From Thiothrix sp. UBA5583 (lineage in GTDB: Bacteria; Pseudomonadota; Gammaproteobacteria; Thiotrichales; Thiotrichaceae), in NCBI GenBank assembly GCA_002425225.1, contig DILV01000009.1, forward strand, positions 38,482-102,481: 64,000 nt of DNA. The letters run 5' to 3'. Position numbers and translations under genes: made by a program. The notes below the pieces were generated by a model. That model was given only the letters and a program-made list of their open reading frames with translations. It did no database searches and was not told the DNA's origin. This document shows, one piece after another, positions 14,159-21,669 of this stretch (positions are counted from its first letter, which is position 1; every line of letters begins with the position of its first letter).

Positions 14159-15604
14159 ATGTGGCGTGTTGCAACCATCATGTTCGCAGGTTCACTGCTG
14201 GCGGTACAGAACCAGTACCCTGCTGCTGCCGCGTTGATGGCAAAGCTGGTGCAAAATACTACCACCGCTGCGGTACGTGATGATGCGGCTTATTTTGAGG
14301 ATGCTATTGCACAAGGAACCACTCTGGCAGCCTCACTGGTCGACGCCCTGTCTGCCGACGAATTTGAGTCCCTCGCTTCCCTGCTGGAAGGGATGGCGGT
14401 ATCGGCAGCGCCGGATACGGTTGCCACCTTGCCTGATGCCAAGGCAGGGATAGCGGGCAGTGCCGCCCCGGTTGACCCCAAAGCCCGTGACTTCCTACCA
14501 CGCCTGAATGCTGCCCAGCTCGTACAACTCCAGAAGGTCATCCGCTATACCGGCGGGACAGATTTCACTACCGCCATCACGGGCATGGCGGGGCCTGCCC
14601 AACATGCGTTTTATGCGATGGTGGTGGAATATCACCATAAGACCGGCAAAAAGCTCAATGTTGGTTCGGTCTACCGCAGCGCAGCCTATCAGGTCGGGGT
14701 CAAGGCCCAGTTTGGCGCTGATGCAGCCGAACCCGGCTGGTCGCAACACCAGCATGGCTACTCCGTGGACATTGACCGGCAGGGCAGGTCATCACCCCAA
14801 GTGGCAGAACTGCACCGCTTGGGGCTGCTGGTCAAGCATGGCTTTGTCAAGGACAACCCCTCCGGGGAAGCCTGGCACATTGAACACCAGGCCAGCTACT
14901 CGCGTTTTGGCAAGGACATGCTGGCCTATTGCGCCCGCCTGAGCCTTAAAGGTATGGATGGTTTTGCCATACACCGTCACATTGCCATGGCGGGCATGTT
15001 CTCGGACGCTGCCATCATCAAGCGGGTAGAAGCGGTCGGCAAACAGCATGGTCTGCCGCGTGGCTACATGGCCACCATGCTCAAGATTGAATCGGCACTG
15101 GGTCAGCACATGCTCAATGCCTCTGGTGCTTCCGGCTGGTATCAGTTGATGCCAGCCATCGCTACAGCGTATGGCGTGAAAAACACGATGGATTTATCCC
15201 AGTCCACCGCTGCCACTGCCCAATTGGCACGCGACAACAAGCGCGGGATGGTCAGCACGATGCCTGTGGAAGGTGCTTACCTGTACATGGCGCACCAACA
15301 AGGCTTGCCGGTCGTCCTAGCCATCTGGCGCTTGTCACAAGGTCAGTCAGCCGGAATGAAGGAAAGCACGGTCATCAACAGCATGGGGTACAACCTGCCA
15401 GGCAGCGTGCGTGACCACTATTTCAATACCGGCAGCATAACGGCAAAAGATGGTCGCCAGCGTCCCTATTACACCCTGAAAAGCGGTTTGTCCGCTGCTG
15501 CGGTTGCCAAGGTTTTCCTGTCGCACTGGCAGGGCAAGTACAACGGCTTTGAAACCACGATCCAGAAGGTTTTTGCCAAAGACATGGCAGAAGTCTGGGG
15601 TTGA
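14159..15604 (+). CDS. Two-domain peptidoglycan hydrolase: M15 (VanY-type) peptidase plus SLT lytic transglycosylase
   Basis: 481 residues with a hydrophobic N-terminus (possible signal). Residues about 120-255 match the D-alanyl-D-alanine carboxypeptidase/VanY M15 family: S-V-Y-R-S, then S-Q-H-Q-H-G-Y-S-V-D-I-D with the zinc His and Asp, and E-A-W-H-I-E-H with the last ligand. Residues about 290-350 match soluble lytic transglycosylases: K-I-E-S-A-L-G with the catalytic Glu, then N-A-S-G-A-S-G-W-Y-Q-L-M-P-A. The protein could cut both the peptide stems and the glycan strands of the wall. In a mobile element this would serve entry, exit or assembly of a trans-envelope structure. It follows four genes for exported or membrane proteins, probably partners. 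The domain combination is uncommon. Confidence 0.85.
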   Translation: MWRVATIMFAGSLLAVQNQYPAAAALMAKLVQNTTTAAVRDDAAYFEDAIAQGTTLAASLVDALSADEFESLASLLEGMAVSAAPDTVATLPDAKAGIAGSAAPVDPKARDFLPRLNAAQLVQLQKVIRYTGGTDFTTAITGMAGPAQHAFYAMVVEYHHKTGKKLNVGSVYRSAAYQVGVKAQFGADAAEPGWSQHQHGYSVDIDRQGRSSPQVAELHRLGLLVKHGFVKDNPSGEAWHIEHQASYSRFGKDMLAYCARLSLKGMDGFAIHRHIAMAGMFSDAAIIKRVEAVGKQHGLPRGYMATMLKIESALGQHMLNASGASGWYQLMPAIATAYGVKNTMDLSQSTAATAQLARDNKRGMVSTMPVEGAYLYMAHQQGLPVVLAIWRLSQGQSAGMKESTVINSMGYNLPGSVRDHYFNTGSITAKDGRQRPYYTLKSGLSAAAVAKVFLSHWQGKYNGFETTIQKVFAKDMAEVWG

Positions 15605-15662
15605 ATGCCCTAGCAATTATTGAATGTTTTTTAACACCTAAACACACAACAACGAGGTTGAT

Positions 15663-16016
15663 ATGAAAGGGAATGACATGAAAAAGATAGCAGTGCTTCT
15701 TGCGGTTGCCACCCTGGGTTTCCTGCCGGTAGCCGTATTGGCTGACACGGGAAGCAGCAGGGCTGATCCTGTTACGGAAGGTTCCGATTCTGCTGACCGT
15801 TATACCCACACCATTGCCACCTTGCTGGACGCTGCCTGCGGTACACCCAGATCCATTCAGATGGAAGCCGACAGCTTTTACCTGGCTGATCACCCCACAT
15901 CTGTGTGGTCAGCCAACAGTGGGTGCGGACTGTCATGGTTTGAATGTACCGGGGATGCCTGCCACCCACTGGATGCGGCAGAAGCTGCCCGGAAGTACGG
16001 GGTAGGGGAGCCATGA
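15663..16016 (+). CDS. Small exported protein (117 aa)
   Basis: Either the ATG at 15663 or the one at 15678 (MKKIAVLLAV) may be used; both have possible ribosome-binding sites. A clear signal peptide with an A-D-T cleavage region near residues 27-29 is followed by a mature part with four Cys (AACG, SGCG, FECT, DACH), probably two disulfides. It is a secreted element protein of unknown role. Its stop overlaps the next start as ATGA. Confidence 0.65.
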   Translation: MKGNDMKKIAVLLAVATLGFLPVAVLADTGSSRADPVTEGSDSADRYTHTIATLLDAACGTPRSIQMEADSFYLADHPTSVWSANSGCGLSWFECTGDACHPLDAAEAARKYGVGEP

Positions 16017-16213
16017 GCAGTACCCCCCAACCCTGGAACCGCAACTGTTCACAGTGCTTGCATATGCCGAACTGCCATAGTTGGGTGGCACTGACCGCAG
16101 CGAGGGAGTGCCCTGCTTATGACGATGGCACGACAGCAGAAGCCGAACGGGCAAGGGAGGAGATACGGGCGTTTATTGCAGGAAGTGACCAGGTGAAACA
16201 ACAACCACCCTGA
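16013..16213 (+). CDS. Small Cys-rich (zinc-ribbon-like) protein (66 aa)
   Basis: The ATG at 16013 overlaps the previous stop and has GGGGAG upstream. The N-terminal half holds C-S-Q-C-L-H-M-P-N-C-H and later R-E-C, four Cys and nearby His that could bind one zinc. The second half is a charged helix (AEAERAREEIRAF). Small proteins of this type are common in phages and plasmids; the role is unknown. Confidence 0.6.
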   Translation: MSSTPQPWNRNCSQCLHMPNCHSWVALTAARECPAYDDGTTAEAERAREEIRAFIAGSDQVKQQPP

Positions 16214-16245
16214 CACCCCATTCGTTGGAAACCCTGATTATTAAT

Positions 16246-16287
16246 GCCGTTCAGGTCAGCAACTGGCCTGACGGGTCAGTATTGCCT
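16246..16287. repeat. Second copy of the hairpin/22-base element (mate at 12221-12293)
   Basis: The block 16266-16287 matches 12272-12293 at 20 of 22 bases. An imperfect left arm, GCCGTTCAGG (16246-16255), can pair with CCTGACGGG. It lies just before the winged-helix gene, whose start is taken at 16309. Confidence 0.5.
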
Positions 16288-16308
16288 ATGAAAAAGGATA
16301 AATTGAAC

Positions 16309-17583
16309 ATGAACCCTGTCACCCAATGGATCAAGGCTGCTTTGGAGTCTGGCCTGACCCCCTCACAACAAACAGCGTTCTTGGCATTGCTGTTGCAGAC
16401 CGTCAGTTATGGCAAAGTGGAAGATGATCTTGCCGATTCACGTCTGGAAAAACTGTCTGGCCTGCGCCGTGACCGCGCTCGTGCTGCGGTTGCCGGACTG
16501 GAGGCCAGCCAACTGGTGACGGTTGCAGGCAAAGGCAGGTACGGTACGGTTTACCGCATCCCTGAACGGTTTTTGGTGGATGGGGAATCTGGCAGTAACC
16601 GTGCGGCCTTCCCAGCCCTGAAAGACAACATGGCGGGGGAAGGGATGGGTCACACGCCAACGGTGCAGGACAACAGCGAAGCCGGTGCGCTACTGGAGAC
16701 ACGTTATCAGCAACTACAGGCGGCACACCAGACTTTGCTGGAGACAAACCAGCGGCTGGCGGAAAGTAACCAACTGTTGGTGAGTACCAACCAAAATCTG
16801 GTAGATGCTTACCAACAGTTGGTAAACAGCTTGCCTAAAAATGGGGGATGCTTACCGAAATCCGGTGAGGCATTGACCGAAAGTCGGGTTGAAACGCCCC
16901 GGATTTTGGTAACAGACAATATAAAACCCAGACAAGACAAAACCACTACCATCCCAAACCCTGCCAGTGAAGAAACCTCTCCAGAACGGTGGACTGCGCA
17001 TTGGGATTTGGTCGGGCATGGGGATGATGATTTTCAGGTTTGGGAGCAATACGCAGCGGCAACAGCCCGTTGCCAGCATCCATCACCTGCTGCGGCAGGT
17101 GGACAACCAGCCCCTGCTAGCCAAGCCAGCGGGATCACTGCCGAAGCCCTGCAATACCCGGCAGCATTGACAGCAGAGGAACTCACCGAAGCACCGAAAA
17201 AACTGGACGGACTGCATCCCCAAATGGCACAGGAGGTACTGGACGCACTGGCATGGAAGATGGCTAATGGAGAGGTCAAGAAGTCAAACATCGGCTTGTT
17301 GGTTTGGTTGGCAAAATCCGCCCGGACGGGGACGTTTGACCGCACACCTGCGTTGGAATGGCGCAAGCGGCAGGCACAAGGGGATAGCTACAACGGCGCT
17401 TTACTGAAAACAGAACTCAGCAACCTCAGCAATGAGGTTAAAACCTTGCAGGGGTTGCAGAAAGCCCAGCAGGAAGGTTCCGACGCATGGGACAGTTTCA
17501 CGGCGCAGATTGAGGTCAAGAAAGCCGAGTGGTATCGGCTGCGGGATATGTTGCAGGCACAGGCGGGGAGGGTGGCAGTATGA
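16309..17583 (+). CDS. Winged-helix replication-type protein with coiled coil
   Basis: 424 residues from the ATG at 16309 (MNPVTQW), with AAGGA 11 bases upstream; ATG 16288 is an alternative. Residues about 1-95 look like the winged-helix N-terminus of plasmid/phage replication proteins: L-T-P-S-Q-Q-T-A-F-L-A-L-L-L, then S-R-L-E-K-L-S-G-L-R-R-D-R-A-R-A-A-V, then G-R-Y-G-T-V-Y-R-I-P. Residues about 120-180 are a Gln/Asn-rich heptad region with a repeated T-N-Q/S-N-Q pattern, a likely coiled coil. A C-terminal helical domain (L-D-A-L-A-W-K-M-A-N-G, N-I-G-L-L-V-W-L-A-K) may bind a helicase loader or helicase. I infer a role in element replication; the helicase itself is not in view. Confidence 0.6.
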   Translation: MNPVTQWIKAALESGLTPSQQTAFLALLLQTVSYGKVEDDLADSRLEKLSGLRRDRARAAVAGLEASQLVTVAGKGRYGTVYRIPERFLVDGESGSNRAAFPALKDNMAGEGMGHTPTVQDNSEAGALLETRYQQLQAAHQTLLETNQRLAESNQLLVSTNQNLVDAYQQLVNSLPKNGGCLPKSGEALTESRVETPRILVTDNIKPRQDKTTTIPNPASEETSPERWTAHWDLVGHGDDDFQVWEQYAAATARCQHPSPAAAGGQPAPASQASGITAEALQYPAALTAEELTEAPKKLDGLHPQMAQEVLDALAWKMANGEVKKSNIGLLVWLAKSARTGTFDRTPALEWRKRQAQGDSYNGALLKTELSNLSNEVKTLQGLQKAQQEGSDAWDSFTAQIEVKKAEWYRLRDMLQAQAGRVAV

Positions 17584-17702
17584 AACCAATGGTATTCAGC
17601 AAATATCGCCATCACCCCCAGATGGGGTTGTGGCTGGGGGATAAGGAGTTGCTGGTAGACGAGGTGGTAATCATGGTTGACATGGCGCATGGGGCATTAT
17701 AA
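17580..17702 (+). CDS. Very small protein (40 aa)
   Basis: The ATG at 17580 overlaps the stop of the previous gene as ATGA. The product starts MKPMVFSKYRHHPQ and carries L-L-V-D-E-V-V-I-M-V-D-M. The overlap supports translation; nothing else identifies it. Confidence 0.4.
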   Translation: MKPMVFSKYRHHPQMGLWLGDKELLVDEVVIMVDMAHGAL

Positions 17703-17738
17703 ATTTACGTGCTTTGTTTATCTAGGGGACTTATTTCT

Positions 17739-18110
17739 ATGTCCACAGTTGTGGAGTTACGTACCGTACAAGATTCGTTGATTGACGATGAGGTAAAAGC
17801 TATATATGAAGAAGTGATCCATACATGTAACAGGATCATAAATCATTCAAATATATATGGTTTTCAGTTGATGCATATTCCAGATCCTAACATTCATCAG
17901 ATGTCGAGAACTTTGGATGAGATGGTCGTGCCGATTATTGATAGATTGGTGGTTTATGGGGATTTTTCTCCAGAGAGTGGTTTGAAAATAGTCAACGTTA
18001 GGCAGTATGTGTTGCACATCAGAGAACTAACATTGGCCTTGGCTAATCAAGATAAAAGTGCGTTTGATCAGGTTGTCTCTGTACTGAAGAAAGAAGCTAT
18101 GATAATTTAG
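17739..18110 (+). CDS. Hypothetical protein (123 aa), AT-rich
   Basis: The ATG at 17739 follows AGGGGA. The product is all-helical by appearance, with no hydrophobic segment: a helix with L-I-D-D-E-V-K-A-I-Y-E-E-V, a central M-S-R-T-L-D-E-M-V-V-P, and a final helix ending VLKKEAMII. Codon use is visibly richer in A and T than in neighbours, which suggests separate origin. No family recognised. Confidence 0.6.
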   Translation: MSTVVELRTVQDSLIDDEVKAIYEEVIHTCNRIINHSNIYGFQLMHIPDPNIHQMSRTLDEMVVPIIDRLVVYGDFSPESGLKIVNVRQYVLHIRELTLALANQDKSAFDQVVSVLKKEAMII

Positions 18111-18174
18111 TATTGTCTAATCTAGTGGTTATGTCGCTTATTAGATACCCGATGAATGAAGAGGAGCTACGTCA

Positions 18175-18288
18175 ATGACCAAACAGGAAACGCTAGAAGC
18201 AGTGCGTGCTCTGAGAAATGCTTTGAAGCAGTACAATCAGTCCTTGGACAAGTTGATTGAGCAAAGCAAACAACAAAAAGCCGCTTAG
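18175..18288 (+). CDS. Very small helical protein (37 aa)
   Basis: The ATG at 18175 has GAGGAG eight bases upstream. The product is a single charged amphipathic helix (T-L-E-A-V-R-A-L-R-N-A-L-K, then L-D-K-L-I-E-Q) ending QQKAA. A terminator follows 27 bases after the stop, which supports it as the last gene of the right operon. Confidence 0.5.
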   Translation: MTKQETLEAVRALRNALKQYNQSLDKLIEQSKQQKAA

Positions 18289-18314
18289 ACCTTACTTATG
18301 GAAACCACTTATAA

Positions 18315-18338
18315 AAGCCTGCATAAGCAGGCTTTTTC
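18315..18338 (+). terminator. Rho-independent terminator closing the right operon
   Basis: AAGCCTGC (18315-18322), loop ATAA, GCAGGCTT (18327-18334), then T-rich sequence. The perfect 8-bp stem with a T run separates the right operon from the ProQ-like and integrase genes. Confidence 0.8.
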
Positions 18339-18404
18339 TTGTGAGCCTTCCAATCCCAGCCATCCCAACATGACCTTTCCATCACCATGCGTTACACTTT
18401 TTGC

Positions 18405-18842
18405 ATGGACAAGAAACGACCTATCTTAACCCTTAAACGTACCAGGACATCCGATACGCCTGTAACAGTACCTGTTGCGGAACCTTCGGTTGAGGCCACT
18501 ACAGCCAAACAGGAGGCTTCACGGCTGTCAGATCAGGCATCCTGCCAACTTGCTGAGTGGTTGGGAGAGCATTCGGCGGTATGGCGGGATTTTTTGCCGC
18601 TGCGGATCGGGGTGATTGAGGATGTGTATGCGCTTTTGGCTGTGCATGGGGTGCAAGAGAGATGGTCAAAACGGGTCATCCATAAAACTCTGCGCTGGCA
18701 TACCAGCCGAACCCGCTACTGGGAACGATTAATGCAGGGTGGGGTACGTTTTGGGCTGGATGGGCAGGTGTCAGGGATGGTGACAGCTAGGCAGCGGCAT
18801 ACTGCTAGGCAGGCCATGCGAGGGCGTCAACACTGGTTGTGA
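18405..18842 (+). CDS. ProQ/FinO-domain RNA-binding protein
   Basis: 145 residues if started at the ATG at 18405 (MDKKRPIL); an ATG six codons earlier is possible and neither has a good ribosome-binding site. After a disordered N-terminus, residues about 45-140 follow the ProQ/FinO fold: P-L-R-I-G-V-I-E-D-V-Y-A-L-L, then W-S-K-R-V-I-H-K-T-L-R-W-H-T, R-Y-W-E-R-L-M-Q-G-G-V-R-F, and L-D-G-Q-V-S-G-M-V-T. The family binds structured RNA; plasmid members such as FinO and RocC regulate transfer or replication through antisense RNAs. Here it lies between the right operon and the integrase. It suggests that an element-encoded RNA is regulated, or that host RNAs are targeted. Confidence 0.8.
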   Translation: MDKKRPILTLKRTRTSDTPVTVPVAEPSVEATTAKQEASRLSDQASCQLAEWLGEHSAVWRDFLPLRIGVIEDVYALLAVHGVQERWSKRVIHKTLRWHTSRTRYWERLMQGGVRFGLDGQVSGMVTARQRHTARQAMRGRQHWL

Positions 18843-18971
18843 ATAGTCGGCAAAAGGCTGAAACCTTGGCTATACTTTTTTCAGGATCAAGGGACTGATT
18901 GTAAGTTGCATAGCACACTCCATTAACATAAGTCAGTGAAAATCACTGCTTTTGTGAAGAGGAGCTTGCAA

Positions 18972-19892
18972 ATGTTAGGTGATTTGAATGACTTGTTGGC
19001 ATTGTATGTCCGGGAAAGCGACCCGGCTCCTGCGACCGTCAAACATTGTGAAAATGTCATGGCGCTGTTCCAGCGCGAAACCCAATGCACCCAGGTTGGG
19101 GAAGTGACGCACGAGTTGCTGCTCCAGTGGAAAGCGTTGCTCAAGTCGCGGGCTGCTGAGGCAACCGTCAACAGCTACCTGCGTGCGTTACGCACGTTGT
19201 TTAATCTTGCGGACAAGCGTGGTCTGCTGGAAACCAACCCGTTCCAGCATGTCAGTTATGTGCCCGAATATACCCGATTGAAGCACACAGCCGAGCATGT
19301 GGACATTCTCAGTCTGTTGAGTATGATCCGGCAGTACCCGGATGAAAATCGCCCTTCCTGGTTCTGGGAGGCGGTGCTTAAAACCTTGTACTATACAGGA
19401 ATGCGGCGGCGGCAACTGGTGGCCATGACTTGGGCTGATGTGGATTTCCGCCATGAACGTATCCTGTTACGGGCAGAGGGGAGTAAAACACGTCGGGAGT
19501 GGCATATCCCCATGACTGCGGAGGTTGTCCAAGCATTACTGGTGGTCAAGGATAAAACGCTGGGGAAACTGGAAGTGGGGCAGGTGGCAGCCATTCGTCA
19601 ATTGCAGGTGTTCAACATCACCCTGTTCAACCCGGACTATGCAGGTAAACAGATGTTCCCGGAGCAGGTCACAGGGTATTTCAAACGAGCATCACTGCGT
19701 TACAAGGTCAAGATCAGTCCCCACCGGTTCCGTCACACGTTTGCGACCCAAGCAGCAAACCGGGGTGGGCAGAACCTGCGACACCTCCAGCGGATGTTGG
19801 GTCATACCAGCCTCAAGACCACGTTGGGTTATGTGGAGTCTGATACAGAAAGTATGCGCGAGATGATAAACGGTGGTATCCGTGGACTGTAA
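18972..19892 (+). CDS. Tyrosine recombinase (integrase) of the element
   Basis: 306 residues from the ATG at 18972, with GAGGAG eight bases upstream. The N-terminal ~90 residues form a SAM-like core-binding domain (L-L-A-L-Y-V-R-E-S, then L-R-A-L-R-T-L-F-N-L-A). The catalytic domain has all expected residues: Arg in Y-T-G-M-R-R-R-Q-L, Lys in E-G-S-K-T-R-R-E, H-x-x-R in P-H-R-F-R-H-T-F, His in M-L-G-H-T-S-L, and Tyr in T-L-G-Y-V-E. It ends about 320 bases from tRNA-Lys, the usual place for an integrase whose att site is in the tRNA 3' end. No excisionase is seen close by; the small HTH genes in the operons are candidates. Confidence 0.92.
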   Translation: MLGDLNDLLALYVRESDPAPATVKHCENVMALFQRETQCTQVGEVTHELLLQWKALLKSRAAEATVNSYLRALRTLFNLADKRGLLETNPFQHVSYVPEYTRLKHTAEHVDILSLLSMIRQYPDENRPSWFWEAVLKTLYYTGMRRRQLVAMTWADVDFRHERILLRAEGSKTRREWHIPMTAEVVQALLVVKDKTLGKLEVGQVAAIRQLQVFNITLFNPDYAGKQMFPEQVTGYFKRASLRYKVKISPHRFRHTFATQAANRGGQNLRHLQRMLGHTSLKTTLGYVESDTESMREMINGGIRGL

Positions 19893-20045
19893 GTAGCTGA
19901 TAAAGTAGCCTCTGGATTAGAGGCTACACTTGCGTGGCACGCATCTGTTCAGGTTGCAGCACGTTTGTGCGTAACACAATAGCAAAATGGGGTTGTATTA
20001 AGTAGCCGAAATGGCTGAGAATAGGGGGTGCAACTTGGCAGTTGC

Positions 20046-20087
20046 CCAAAAATAGAAAAGCGGGCGTGAATCCACTCACGTCCGCTT
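20046..20087 (-). terminator. Rho-independent terminator downstream of tRNA-Lys
   Basis: On the minus strand a 12-bp stem with one mismatch or wobble (20087-20076 with 20069-20058, loop of six) is followed by a T-rich run (TTTTCTATTTTT). It lies 130 bases past the tRNA 3' end. The rest of the 19893-20214 gap has no gene that I can support. Confidence 0.65.
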
Positions 20088-20214
20088 TGGATCTGATAAA
20101 CCGGAGTTTTGATTACTCGGTGGTTTCGATAGGCCCGAATATCTCAATAACCGGATGTTTGCTACCAGACACACGGCCTGCATTCTAAGCGAATCGCAGA
20201 CCGACTTCAAAAAA

Positions 20215-20255
20215 TGGTGGGACATGTGCGACTCGAACGCACGACCACCTGATTA
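20215..20255. other. Probable attachment site (att) at the tRNA-Lys 3' end
   Basis: The integrase gene is next to the 3' end of this tRNA gene and all element genes lie on that side, the classical geometry for integration into a tRNA 3' end that keeps the gene intact. The matching copy should lie at the far end of the element, beyond base 1; no second copy was seen within the window. The exact crossover length is a guess. Confidence 0.4.
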
Positions 20256-20290
20256 AAAGTCAGATGCTCTACCGACTGAGCTAATGTCCC
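20215..20290 (-). tRNA. tRNA-Lys (anticodon TTT)
   Basis: Read on the minus strand, GGGACATTAGCTCAG starts the acceptor and D arm. The anticodon loop is C-T-T-T-T-A-A with anticodon TTT, the T loop is TTCGAGTC, and the acceptor closes with GTCCC followed by ACCA, so CCA is encoded. The 76-base length is normal. It is the likely integration site of the element on its left. Confidence 0.95.
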
Positions 20291-20302
20291 GAAGAAGGCG
20301 CT

Positions 20303-20330
20303 ATTATACGGAAGCAACTTCCGGTTTCAA
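20303..20330 (-). promoter_or_regulatory. Sigma-70 promoter of tRNA-Lys
   Basis: On the minus strand TTGAAA (20330-20325), 16 bases, TATAAT (20308-20303), then 12 bases to the tRNA 5' end. The -10 box is perfect and the following sequence is GC-rich (GCGCC). Confidence 0.7.
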
Positions 20331-20339
20331 GCCCTTTTG

Positions 20340-21605
20340 TTAAACTTTTTCCAGTTTTCGCAGACTTTCCGGCAGCAGCTTGAGATCAACCAGTCCGGTA
20401 ATCAGTGCTTTGCCAAAACTGGCTTCGTCTTCGTACATCATTTGGTAGAACTGTACCTTCATGGTCAGGGCGCTGCCCAGCACGATGCCTGCAAACGCGA
20501 GGAAAGAGCCAATCGCCAGCGTGGAAACACCGGTAATGGCTTGCCCGACCGTACAGCCCATTGCCAATACCCCGCCGATCCCCATCAGTACTGCACCTAG
20601 CACGTGGTTGATGACATCGCTGGTGGATGCAAACCATTCGATACGGAACGTGCGGCTAACCAGTGCCCAGGCAAACGAACCAGCCAACACGCCGAGGAAA
20701 GCCATGACGCCAAACGTCAGCAAGGCGGCATTGAAACCACCCGCAGCATAGCCGACCGCTTGCCCCATCGGATTGATGAAGGTAAAGGATTGTGACCCCA
20801 GGGCTACGCCCATCGCCGGTTTGCCCTCTTCGGATTCCGCGAGCATGTCCCATTCACCGTAATACTGGGTCAGGGGGTAAGGCTGCCCATCTACGTCGAT
20901 ACTGATGTTGCTGGTAACGTACCATGCTGCCAGCACGCACAAGCCCACCACGATGCCGCCGAGGGCAAAGTCGGCGCTGCTGCGGAAGTCTTTCGACTTG
21001 AAAGCCAGCCAGACGAGGAACAGGCCAAGCACTAGGCCAATTACCAGACGTACCATTACCGCATGTTCCTCACCTGCCAGCACGCTACCCAGATCTTGCG
21101 AATTGCCCATGTTGATCGCCAGCGGGTTCAACCATGGGTAGAACAGAACGGAATACAGGGTTTTGTCGGAACCGGGGAATGGGTTGAGCATGAAATAAGC
21201 CACGACCCCGATGATCAGGAACACGAAAATGGATTTCAGGTTGCCGCCACCAATCCGTACCAGACATTTGTTGCCACAGCCACCCGCGATGGTCATGCCG
21301 ATGCCGAACAGGATGCTGCCGAGCAGGTTTTCTGCCCAGATCAGTTGCCCGTTACGGTAAGGTGGGTAAGTGCTGTTAAGGTTGACCATGCCGAGCATTT
21401 CCAGCACGACCACGCCCAGCAGGGCGATACCAATCGCCAACCCCCAGGCGCGGAAACGCCCGGTGTCACCCATGTTGATCCAATCAGAAACCGCACCCAT
21501 GGTGCAAAAGTGTGTTTTGTTGACGATTGCTCCCATGATGAAAGCAATCACGAAGCCCGCCGTCAGCAAGAACGACTGGGCCGATGCAAAGTCTGCAAAC
21601 GCCAT
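20340..21605 (-). CDS. tsuA: YeeE/YedE (TsuA-type) thiosulfate or sulfur-compound transporter
   Basis: 421 residues, about ten hydrophobic helices, a double-length YeeE/YedE protein. The family marks are the conserved Cys motifs: T-H-F-C-T-M-G-A near residue 33, G-G-C-G-N-K-C near 109, and G-C-T-V-G-Q-A near 350. In TsuA such Cys line the path and relay thiosulfate inward by transient S-S contacts. The ATG at 21605 follows GAGAGGAGAGG. In a sulfur oxidiser this could import thiosulfate or move other reduced sulfur. No TsuB/TusA-like gene is adjacent, so the substrate is inferred. It stands alone between tRNA-Lys and the ATPase gene, both on the same strand. Confidence 0.85.
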   Translation of the reverse strand: MAFADFASAQSFLLTAGFVIAFIMGAIVNKTHFCTMGAVSDWINMGDTGRFRAWGLAIGIALLGVVVLEMLGMVNLNSTYPPYRNGQLIWAENLLGSILFGIGMTIAGGCGNKCLVRIGGGNLKSIFVFLIIGVVAYFMLNPFPGSDKTLYSVLFYPWLNPLAINMGNSQDLGSVLAGEEHAVMVRLVIGLVLGLFLVWLAFKSKDFRSSADFALGGIVVGLCVLAAWYVTSNISIDVDGQPYPLTQYYGEWDMLAESEEGKPAMGVALGSQSFTFINPMGQAVGYAAGGFNAALLTFGVMAFLGVLAGSFAWALVSRTFRIEWFASTSDVINHVLGAVLMGIGGVLAMGCTVGQAITGVSTLAIGSFLAFAGIVLGSALTMKVQFYQMMYEDEASFGKALITGLVDLKLLPESLRKLEKV

Positions 21606-21669
21606 AACCTCTCCTCTCTCAATGTGCGCGAGGAAGATTATAAGTTGATAAATCTCAAAGGATAAAGGG

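Noticed and set aside
1..20000. Ordinary tailed prophage or ICE
   Set aside because: No terminase, portal, capsid, tail, relaxase or type IV secretion genes are visible in this part, although the left end is missing, so neither label is used.
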